The notes under the pieces are model-generated. The model did no database searches, was not told where the DNA came from, and was given only the letters and a program-made list of their open reading frames with translations. Made by a program: the position numbers and the translations under genes. From assembly GCA_913054215.1 (NCBI GenBank), contig CAJXJE010000056.1, positions 1 to 5,530 of the forward strand: a stretch of DNA of 5,530 nucleotides, in the 5' to 3' direction. Of this stretch, positions 1 to 4,777 are shown in pieces. Source of the stretch: an uncultured Candidatus Peregrinibacteria bacterium. Lineage in GTDB: Bacteria > Patescibacteriota > Gracilibacteria > Peribacterales > Peribacteraceae. The stretch's first letter is position 1. Every line of letters starts with the position of its first letter.

Positions 1-311
1 GGGTCGGTCATGCCAATAACAACATGCTTGATTCCTGATTGAATAATCTGATCCGTGCATGGAGGAGTATTTCCCGTGTGACAGCACGGCTCTAAATTTA
101 CGTAGAGCCTGTCTGTCTGCGCAATAGTTTGATCACAATTTTTGATCATATCTACTTCTGCATGATCCGATCCCACTCCGCGATACCATCCCTCAGCAAT
201 GATCTTTTCATCACGAACAAGGACGGACCCGACCAGTGGATTGCTTCCCACAAGTCCCCTGCCCTTTTGGGCAAGCTCGATGCAACGATGCATGAAAACT
301 TCGTTATTCAT
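1..311 (-). CDS. ribD: RibD, riboflavin biosynthesis deaminase domain (N-terminal part, runs off left edge)
   Basis: The first 103 codons of a gene that leaves the window at base 1. The family deaminates the pyrimidine product of GTP cyclohydrolase II; in full-length RibD a C-terminal reductase domain follows, which is outside this window. Visible motifs are SNPLVG (residues 23-28), the zinc/catalytic HAEV (50-53, H50 ligand and E52 proton shuttle), and EPCCHTGNTPPC (74-85) with ligands C76 and C85. EPCxHxGxTPPC separates RibD from other cytidine-deaminase-fold enzymes. The start MNNEVFMHRCIELAQKGRG aligns with known RibD N-termini without gap, so the ATG at 309-311 is very likely correct. 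No Shine-Dalgarno is present. A -10-like TATACT lies six bases upstream. Repeat copy 1 lies just behind that. No FMN riboswitch is seen upstream. Whether the reductase domain is present cannot be told here. Confidence 0.93.
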   Translation of the reverse strand, partial: MNNEVFMHRCIELAQKGRGLVGSNPLVGSVLVRDEKIIAEGWYRGVGSDHAEVDMIKNCDQTIAQTDRLYVNLEPCCHTGNTPPCTDQIIQSGIKHVVIGMTD

Positions 312-317
312 GGCTAG

Positions 318-323
318 AGTATA
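318..323 (-). promoter_or_regulatory. Possible -10 element for ribD (leaderless candidate)
   Basis: TATACT on the minus strand (5 of 6 matches to TATAAT) ends six bases before the ribD ATG, the same spacing as the stronger promoter in front of the 127-aa gene at 3348-3731. There is no convincing -35 hexamer at 16-18 bp; GGGACA in the repeat arm is about 20 bp away. A transcript from here would begin at or next to the start codon. This is a weak call from a single hexamer in AT-rich DNA. Confidence 0.28.
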
Positions 324-342
324 TCTCTTTGTTTGTTTTCCT

Positions 343-633
343 TTGTCCCTTTTTTCTTGATAAAAAAGGGACGAAAAATCAAGGCAGACTGGACTCGTAC
401 GAAGCAATATTTCTGCTCTGTTGGTAGCGCTCCTCAACTAAGGTCACTGCGTTTGCCTGTGGGCAACTTAGCATTCGTCGCTGTAACACAACAGTGTACG
501 TAGTTCTTCGCCCTCAAACACCGCAGTCTGCCATGCCCACCCATGTCGTCACACTCGTCTGCCACTGTAATGTGGACGAAGATCACCCCCAGTGGCAAAG
601 ATTTTTGGTTACTTTTCATCTGAAAAGTGACAA
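343..633. repeat. Dispersed repeat copy 1, MITE-like, hairpin-containing terminal inverted repeats
   Basis: A 291-bp non-coding element filling nearly all of the 333-base gap between ribD and the TrpR-like gene. Compared with 3835-4225 it has identical blocks at 421-458 (38 nt), 462-482 (21 nt), 513-545 (33 nt) and 591-607 (17 nt). The two ends are imperfect inverted repeats: each reads TTGTCnC, a T-run, a short loop, an A-run, then AAAAATC going inward. The left end forms an 11-bp stem (345-355 with 362-372, loop 356-361). The right end forms a 10-bp stem with one G-U (608-617 with 622-631, loop ATCT). Inside are a small stem TTGCC/GGCAA (453-457 with 462-466) and a 9-bp long-range complement GGCAGACTG/CAGTCTGCC (383-391 with 524-532). 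No transposase or credible protein is encoded. The right end stops 11 bases short of the TrpR-like stop codon. No clear target-site duplication is visible. Confidence 0.85.
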
Positions 634-644
634 GGAAGAAGGAG

Positions 645-1040
645 TTAAAGATATTTCCGCGATGCCTCCCCATTCTTCACCGGCTGTGCCGGCTGTACCT
701 CCTCGGGAGTCTCAAACTTCTTGAGTGCAGCTTCTTTTCTCAGTCCCATTAAATACTTCTGATACGCTCCAGTTCCATTTTCAACAGACCGTGCAACGCG
801 TGTGACTGTTGTGGTGCTTGCACCTGTATGTTTCGCAACTTCACGATAGGTAAATCCTTGACTAAGAAGCTTGGCGACTTCCAAGCGTTCACTCCATGAC
901 TGTAATTCTGAAAGGCTTCCGAGATCCCGAAGAAAATTGGCTATTTCCTCTTTTGTTTTACAGGAAGCAATCGCATTGCAGAGTCCACGAAACCACGGAT
1001 CATTTCGCCAACCAAGTTCTGTAAAATGTCGTTTACCCAT
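645..1040 (-). CDS. TrpR-superfamily (YerC/YecD-like) HTH regulator, with extended C-terminal tail
   Basis: A 131-residue predicted cytoplasmic DNA-binding protein. Residues about 15-93 match the TrpR-related YerC/YecD pattern: a helical dimerisation part with SELQSWSERLEVAKLL (44-59), then a helix-turn-helix GFTYREVAKHTGASTTTVTRV (62-82) in which GAST.T.TRV is the family's recognition-helix signature. Family members in Firmicutes are about 95-105 residues. The extra is a charged, proline-containing tail (about 94-131) of no recognisable domain. The target and effector of this family are not well established, and tryptophan binding should not be assumed. The gene lies 126 bp downstream of fusA. 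Its upstream region holds an imperfect palindrome that could be an operator. The ATG at 1038-1040 has no Shine-Dalgarno; no better in-frame start is evident. Repeat copy 1 begins 11 bases after its stop codon. Confidence 0.88.
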   Translation of the reverse strand: MGKRHFTELGWRNDPWFRGLCNAIASCKTKEEIANFLRDLGSLSELQSWSERLEVAKLLSQGFTYREVAKHTGASTTTVTRVARSVENGTGAYQKYLMGLRKEAALKKFETPEEVQPAQPVKNGEASRKYL

Positions 1041-1049
1041 AACAACCGC

Positions 1050-1078
1050 AGAGTACAGTAAGCCTTACACTGTTACAA
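1050..1078 (-). promoter_or_regulatory. Candidate promoter with embedded palindrome upstream of the TrpR-like gene
   Basis: On the minus strand TTGTAA (1073-1078) and TACTCT (1050-1055) are separated by exactly 17 bases, but each hexamer matches the consensus poorly. The stretch 1053-1076 is an imperfect palindrome: one half reads GTAACAGTGTAAG, the other reads GTACAGTAAG on the opposite strand. A palindrome filling the spacer would suit autorepression by the downstream HTH protein. That is inference; only the symmetry is seen. A start site set by this -10 would lie about two bases before the ATG. Confidence 0.3.
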
Positions 1079-1114
1079 CGTGTTGTTGCACTGACACGCC
1101 AGCTGTCAATCAAT

Positions 1115-1164
1115 AAAAAACTCAGCTGACAAACTGTTTAAGAGGCCCGTGCGCAAACTTTGTC
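1115..1164 (-). terminator. Possible transcription terminator after fusA
   Basis: Starting three bases after the fusA stop, the minus strand reads GACAAAGTTT (1164-1155), a 15-base loop, then AAAC (1139-1136), two bulged bases, and TTTGTC (1133-1128). This makes a ten-pair stem with one bulge. A run of six T follows at 1120-1115, after seven more bases. The gap between stem and T-run and the low GC of the stem make it a weak intrinsic terminator. Several TGACA/TGTCA half-sites in this intergenic region allow other folds. Confidence 0.35.
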
Positions 1165-1166
1165 AA

Positions 1167-3272
1167 TTACTCCCCTGTACCCCCTCCTCCACGCTTTTTG
1201 ATGATCTCCTCTGCAACGTTTCCAGGAACCTTGTCATAGAAACCAAATTCCATACTGTAGTTGGCACGACCCTGTGTCATGGAGCGCACTTCAGTTGCGT
1301 ACCCGAACATGGAAGCGAGTGGTACATCAGCGAGGATAACCTTGGCTGTTCCACGGTCACTCTGCTCTTTGATCATTCCACGACGTGAGCTTAAGTCTCC
1401 CATCACATCTCCGAGGAACTCCTCTGGCGTCACGACTTCTACTTTCATAATTGGTTCTAAGATAACAGGCTTTGCCCTCTTTGCAGCTTCACGGAATCCA
1501 ATAGAAGCTACTGTCTTAAAGGACATCTCGGAAGAGTCTACATCATGGTAACTACCGTCATACAAGTTCACCTTTACGTCCACAACAGGGTAACCCGCCA
1601 AGATACCACGGGTCATCGCCTCCTGGAATCCCTTATCACATGGCTTAATAAATTCTTTTGGAATACGTCCACCCACCACCGTGCTTTCGAACTCATATCC
1701 TTTACCAGGCTCTTGTGGAATAAGCTTAAAGAGCACGTGACCAAACTGTCCACGTCCACCTGTTTGCTTACTGTACTTCTCTTCGTGATCGATTTCTTCT
1801 TGAATCGTTTCTCGGTACGCAACTTGTGGCTGACCCACATTCGTCTCTACCTTAAATTCACGCCTCATACGATCCACAATAATATCGAGGTGGAGCTCTC
1901 CCATTCCAGAGATGATCACCTGTCCGGTTTCTTCATCAGACTTTACACGGAAGGTAGGGTCTTCTTCGGAAAGTTTTTGCAGTGCGATACCCATCTTCTC
2001 TTGGTCTGCCTTCGTCTTTGGCTCAACAGCGATAGAGATCACTGGTTCTGCAAACGTGATATTCTCCAATTGAATTGGATGATCTTCATCACAAAGCGTA
2101 TCTCCTGTGCGTGTATCTTTTAGTCCAATCACCGCAGCAATATCTCCTGCTCGTACCTCTTGAATTTCCTCACGGGAGTTTGCATGCATTCGTACAATAC
2201 GACCAATACGTTCTTTTTTACCTTTCGTAGCATTGATCACACCGCTTCCAGACTTGAGTACTCCGGAATACACACGAATGAACGTAAGCTTTCCAACAAA
2301 TGGGTCTGTAGCGATTTTAAAAGCAAGTGCTGCAAGCGGTTCATCGTCAGAGGACTTGCGCTCTACTTCGGTATCGTCATCTGGGTTGGTTCCTGTAGCC
2401 GGTGGAATATCCAGTGGTGATGGAAGGTACGCAACAACAGCATCGAGCATCAGCTGCACACCAATGTTCTTTAGTGAGCTTCCACAGAGAACAGGGTAGA
2501 TCTTTCCGGAGATGGTCCCGATGCGCAGCCCTTTTACAATCTGCTCATCAGTAAGTGCTCCATTTTCTAGATACGCATCCAGTAATTCGTCATCACACTC
2601 TGCGACCTTCTCCATCAGCGTTGCGCGATATTCATTGATGTCACTCTCCATATCAGCAGGAACATCGATCTCATCTATCTTCTCTCCGTGTTCACCAGAG
2701 AAGGAGTATGCCTTCTTTTTTACGAGATCTACAACACCAGAAAATTCTCCTTCTACTCCAATGGGAAGTTGGATCGCTACGGCATCTTTGCTCAGGCGAT
2801 CGTGAATGGAACCGAGCGACATCGCAAAGTCTCCACCGATCTTGTCCATCTTGTTGATAAACGCAATACGAGGAACGTCGTACTTGTCTGCTTGGCGCCA
2901 TACAGTTTCGCTCTGTGGCTCTACACCTTGGGATCCATCAAACACCGCAACACCACCATCGAGAACACGAAGGCTACGCTCTACCTCTGCAGTAAAGTCC
3001 ACGTGCCCTGGGGTGTCGATGATGTTAATGGTGCAGTCGATCTCTTCTCCATCTACATTATTAGCCTTCCAATGACACTGCGTTGCGGCAGACGTAATAG
3101 TGATACCACGCTCTTGCTCCTGTTCCATCCAGTCCATGGTTGCTTCTCCTTCGTGCACCTCACCGATCTTGTAACTCACACCCGTGTAAAAGAGTACACG
3201 TTCTGTGGTAGTAGTCTTACCAGCATCGATGTGCGCGATAATTCCGATATTTCGTACATTCTTGAGGTCCAT
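1167..3272 (-). CDS. fusA: Elongation factor G (EF-G)
   Basis: A 701-residue translational GTPase that drives ribosomal translocation and, with RRF, ribosome recycling. It is full length for the family. The G domain shows P-loop AHIDAGKT (13-20), switch I RGITI (55-59), DTPGH (86-90) with the catalytic H90, and NKMD (140-143). CGSSLKNIGVQ follows at the G5 region. Domains II-III follow. Domain IV carries KQTGGRGQFGHV, GSYHDVDSSE and the tip-loop GGRIPKEFIKP. Domain V ends with LEPIMKVEV, GDLSSRRGM and MFGYATEVRSMTQGRA. A glycine-rich tail GGGGTGE closes the protein. The start MDLKNVRNIGIIAHIDAGKT fits EF-G N-termini exactly. There is no Shine-Dalgarno. The gene is third of the str genes but is separated from rpsG by a repeat and a 127-aa gene; two interleaved inverted repeats sit 16 bases upstream of its ATG. 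Confidence 0.99.
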   Translation of the reverse strand: MDLKNVRNIGIIAHIDAGKTTTTERVLFYTGVSYKIGEVHEGEATMDWMEQEQERGITITSAATQCHWKANNVDGEEIDCTINIIDTPGHVDFTAEVERSLRVLDGGVAVFDGSQGVEPQSETVWRQADKYDVPRIAFINKMDKIGGDFAMSLGSIHDRLSKDAVAIQLPIGVEGEFSGVVDLVKKKAYSFSGEHGEKIDEIDVPADMESDINEYRATLMEKVAECDDELLDAYLENGALTDEQIVKGLRIGTISGKIYPVLCGSSLKNIGVQLMLDAVVAYLPSPLDIPPATGTNPDDDTEVERKSSDDEPLAALAFKIATDPFVGKLTFIRVYSGVLKSGSGVINATKGKKERIGRIVRMHANSREEIQEVRAGDIAAVIGLKDTRTGDTLCDEDHPIQLENITFAEPVISIAVEPKTKADQEKMGIALQKLSEEDPTFRVKSDEETGQVIISGMGELHLDIIVDRMRREFKVETNVGQPQVAYRETIQEEIDHEEKYSKQTGGRGQFGHVLFKLIPQEPGKGYEFESTVVGGRIPKEFIKPCDKGFQEAMTRGILAGYPVVDVKVNLYDGSYHDVDSSEMSFKTVASIGFREAAKRAKPVILEPIMKVEVVTPEEFLGDVMGDLSSRRGMIKEQSDRGTAKVILADVPLASMFGYATEVRSMTQGRANYSMEFGFYDKVPGNVAEEIIKKRGGGGTGE

Positions 3273-3288
3273 AAACTTTCATTGGAAA

Positions 3289-3318
3289 AATTCCAGCCTA
3301 CTCTACGGAATTTAGGCT
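3289..3318 (-). promoter_or_regulatory. Two interleaved inverted repeats in the fusA leader
   Basis: Five consecutive 6-base blocks read, on the plus strand, AATTCC-AGCCTA-CTCTAC-GGAATT-TAGGCT. Blocks 1 and 4 are exact reverse complements, as are blocks 2 and 5. In the minus-strand RNA the two 6-bp stems share loop space and, with no linker bases, cannot form at once as a normal pseudoknot. They therefore define two alternative hairpins. The downstream stem is followed by three more U. The element ends 16 bases before the fusA ATG. A regulatory role is inference. Confidence 0.35.
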
Positions 3319-3347
3319 CTAAAAGCAATGCACAGACCCGTTTTCTT

Positions 3348-3731
3348 TTAGGCAACCAGCCGTTCCTCAGAGGCGACTGGCGGCTTGGTCCTTTTGCCTC
3401 CATCGACAGCATTCGCTAAGGAAACACGCTTATTACTTGATGCAGCCTTCACCTCTTCCCTTTTTTCATTCCATATCGGGAATATTGGTAGATTTCGTAT
3501 CCCAGCCCATGCAAGCTTGGCAGCTCCTGTCATTGCCCCCCATGCAAGTGTGCCTGCTATACGAAATGGGGTCTTAAAGACCTCTCCAGCGAGAAAAGCT
3601 GATCGTTGTCTAATAATGGGAGATGGCTTTCCGGAGATCTCTGCTACCAGGGAATCTATTGGAGATACTACAGCACTGCCAAGTGCCTTACCCACCTTCC
3701 CTAAGTGCTCTGCGGTCTTTTGTAGTACCAT
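3348..3731 (-). CDS. Protein of unknown function, 127 aa, Gly/Ala/Trp-rich middle segment
   Basis: Not recognised. It lies 75 bp upstream of fusA and could be cotranscribed with it. The N-terminal third (1-35) is basic and mixed. Residues about 44-87 form a moderately hydrophobic Ala/Gly stretch with two LAW motifs (62-64, 73-75) and a run NLPIFPIW (80-87). Lysine and arginine interrupt it (K53, R57, K72, R79), so it looks more like amphipathic or membrane-surface helices than a clean transmembrane span. The C-terminus (88-127) is charged and probably disordered. No signal peptide or catalytic motif is seen. Support for it being real: a good sigma70-like promoter precedes it exactly, the frame is open for 127 codons, and it fills an otherwise empty gap. 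The overlapping plus-strand frame (3385-3921) lacks such support. The start has no Shine-Dalgarno, and the predicted transcript begins at the ATG. Confidence 0.68.
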   Translation of the reverse strand: MVLQKTAEHLGKVGKALGSAVVSPIDSLVAEISGKPSPIIRQRSAFLAGEVFKTPFRIAGTLAWGAMTGAAKLAWAGIRNLPIFPIWNEKREEVKAASSNKRVSLANAVDGGKRTKPPVASEERLVA

Positions 3732-3737
3732 TAGTAT

Positions 3738-3766
3738 ATTATACTATATTTTCTTATATTTAGCAA
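3738..3766 (-). promoter_or_regulatory. Sigma70-like promoter for the 127-aa gene (predicted leaderless)
   Basis: On the minus strand TTGCTA (3766-3761) and a perfect TATAAT (3743-3738) are separated by exactly 17 bases. The start site predicted seven bases past the -10 falls at 3731, the A of the ATG, so the mRNA would be leaderless. It is the best promoter in the window. It could also supply transcription for fusA, which the repeat separates from the rpsL-rpsG transcript. The surrounding DNA is very AT-rich, which raises the chance of a false TATAAT. Confidence 0.6.
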
Positions 3767-3796
3767 ATACCCCTACTGCCAATTCACAATCGCAGA

Positions 3797-3828
3797 GCAC
3801 CTCTACTGGGGGGTGCGAAGAGCTTCGC
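3797..3828. other. Two small adjacent hairpins between the promoter and repeat copy 2
   Basis: GCACC (3797-3801) pairs with GGTGC (3812-3816), and GCGAAG (3815-3820) pairs with CTTCGC (3823-3828) around a two-base loop; the two stems overlap by two bases. Neither is followed by a T-run on either strand, so they are not obvious terminators. CGAAG/CTTCG motifs also recur inside repeat copy 2, so this may be a degenerate outer part of that element. Confidence 0.3.
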
Positions 3829-3834
3829 TATTCT

Positions 3835-4225
3835 CTTGTCCCTTTTTTCTTGATAAAAAAAGGACGAAAAAATCAAGGCAGACTGGACTCGGGCGAAGAA
3901 AAATTTAAGCTCGCTTGGTAGCGCTCCTCAACTAAGGTCACTGCGTTTGCCTACGGCAACTTAGCATTCGTCGCTAAGCTTCTATAACTCTTGTGGGGAT
4001 CTTCGCTCTCAAACACCGCAGTCTGCCATGCCCACCCATGCCGTTACACTCGTCTGCCACTGTAGTGTGGACGAAGATGACTGTACGGTATAATCAATGT
4101 AGCGACGCAGTGCGAAGCTGCTTAGCAGACTTCGTCCAGGAGCGCTCGGCTCTGTGCTCTCATTATTGCTTCGTCCACATCAGTGGCAAAGATTTTTGAT
4201 TACTTTTCATCTGAAAAGTAACAAG
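3835..4225. repeat. Dispersed repeat copy 2, MITE-like, with an internal insertion
   Basis: A 391-bp relative of the element at 343-633, in the same orientation, lying between rpsG and the 127-aa gene. Shared identical blocks are at 3915-3952, 3955-3975, 4008-4040 and 4182-4198. The left terminal hairpin is 3838-3848 with 3855-3865 (one C-A mismatch); the right is 4200-4208 with 4213-4221 (9 bp, loop ATCT). TTGCC/GGCAA recurs at 3947-3951 with 3955-3959, with a three-base loop against four in copy 1. The long-range pair GGCAGACTG/CAGTCTGCC is kept at 3877-3885 and 4019-4027. The termini are inverted repeats of one another, as in copy 1. Copy 2 is longer because about 100 bp (4079-4180) replaces a 6-7 base C-rich segment. 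It occupies most of the 584-base gap between rpsG and the 127-aa gene and holds no credible ORF. Confidence 0.85.
4079..4180. other. Insert within repeat copy 2, flanked by an inverted repeat
   Basis: This segment is absent from copy 1. TGTGGACGAAG just before it (4066-4076) is matched exactly by its complement CTTCGTCCACA at its far end (4169-4179). A second CTTCGTCC at 4130-4137 offers an alternative partner. Within it CGAAG-CTGC (4113-4121) pairs with GCAG-A-CTTCG (4125-4134), nine pairs with one bulged A and a three-base loop. Read in reverse complement, the insert has AGCGCTCCT, CACTGCGT and CGCTA in the same order as the element core, suggesting a degenerate inverted duplication of that core. 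Confidence 0.5.
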
Positions 4226-4268
4226 AAGAAAGAAATCAATGCGGGCAGAAGAAAGAACGAGCAGAAAC

Positions 4269-4282
4269 ATCAATTAATTGAT
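4269..4282. repeat. Perfect 14-bp AT-rich palindrome downstream of rpsG
   Basis: ATCAATTAATTGAT is its own reverse complement and sits 33 bases after the rpsG stop codon, between that gene and repeat copy 2. It could be a protein-binding site or a weak hairpin; no T-run follows on the minus strand, so a terminator role is not supported. In AT-rich DNA a palindrome of this size may be chance. Confidence 0.35.
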
Positions 4283-4315
4283 ATATTGATATGCTACAGG
4301 CAGGAATTACCTCGA

Positions 4316-4768
4316 TTATCTTGCCAAATGCGCAAAGGCCTTGTTGGCCTGTGCCATACGGATGACATCCTGCTTCTTCTTAAACGCAGCTCCCTGATCG
4401 GTTGATGCATCCAGAAGCTCCATGGCAAGACGCTGAGCCATGGGAATTCCTTTACGATCTCTTGCGGCCTTAATGATCCAACGGATACTCAGAGACTGCT
4501 GACGCTTTGGGTTTACCTCTACAGGAACCTGATACACAGACCCTCCAACACGCTTTGGTTTTACCTCAACCAGTGGCGTGATGTTGAGCATCGCTTTGTT
4601 AAATACTTCTAGTGGTGTGTCTTTGGTTCGAGTCTTGATGATGTCCATAGCATCCCAGAAGATCTTTCGGGCAGTTGCCTTTTTTCCTTTGAGCATGATG
4701 CAGTTTATGAACTTTTCGATCACCAGATCAGAATCCTTTGGAATATATACTTTAACAGGAGTAGCCAT
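4316..4768 (-). CDS. rpsG: 30S ribosomal protein S7, short N-terminus
   Basis: A 150-residue primary 16S rRNA-binding protein that nucleates assembly of the 30S head and lies near the E and P sites. The core is clear: KFINCIMLKGKKATARKI (19-36), the beta-hairpin VEVKPKRVGGSVYQVPVEV, RQQSLSIRWIIKAAR, and the C-terminal KKKQDVIRMAQANKAFAHLAR. The N-terminus is unusual: MATPVKVYIPKDSD replaces the arginine-rich start of typical S7 (about six residues shorter than the E. coli protein before the conserved KF-N). The rpsL stop codon is in the same frame nine bases upstream, so no upstream start is possible. The nine-base gap reads CCTCTCTTT with no Shine-Dalgarno; translation may be coupled to rpsL. 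Downstream the operon is interrupted by repeat copy 2 rather than continuing to fusA. Confidence 0.98.
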   Translation of the reverse strand: MATPVKVYIPKDSDLVIEKFINCIMLKGKKATARKIFWDAMDIIKTRTKDTPLEVFNKAMLNITPLVEVKPKRVGGSVYQVPVEVNPKRQQSLSIRWIIKAARDRKGIPMAQRLAMELLDASTDQGAAFKKKQDVIRMAQANKAFAHLAR

Positions 4769-4777
4769 AAAGAGAGG

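Noticed and set aside
345..372. Left terminal hairpin of the repeat as an intrinsic terminator (also 608-631, 3838-3865 and 4200-4221)
   Set aside because: The stems are AT-rich and no T-run follows them on either strand; their inverted-repeat relation to the other end explains them better.
312..420. FMN riboswitch in front of ribD
   Set aside because: None of the conserved RFN-element segments is present; the region is a short AT-rich leader followed by the repeat.
434..673. Short minus-strand frame (79 codons) inside repeat copy 1
   Set aside because: It crosses the element's terminal hairpin and overlaps the end of the TrpR-like gene. Indels and the insert in copy 2 break the equivalent frame, so the element is better seen as non-coding.
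1545..2123. Long plus-strand open frame (192 codons) opposite fusA
   Set aside because: It is antisense to a full-length, motif-complete EF-G; its translation is a mirror of conserved codons with no recognisable domain.
2688..3419. Plus-strand open frame of 243 codons
   Set aside because: Antisense to the conserved EF-G G domain and the fusA leader; no motif, no start signal, so a shadow frame.
3385..3921. Plus-strand open frame of 178 codons opposite the 127-aa gene
   Set aside because: It runs into the left part of repeat copy 2, has no promoter or ribosome site, and the minus-strand frame has a well-placed promoter. A real plus-strand gene is not fully excluded but is less supported.
343..4225. 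CRISPR array
   Set aside because: There are only two repeat units, nearly 300-390 bp each and 3.2 kb apart, with no regular short spacers and no cas genes.
4316..4405. Plus-strand frame reaching from repeat copy 2 into the end of rpsG
   Set aside because: It is antisense to conserved S7 C-terminal residues and begins inside the non-coding repeat.
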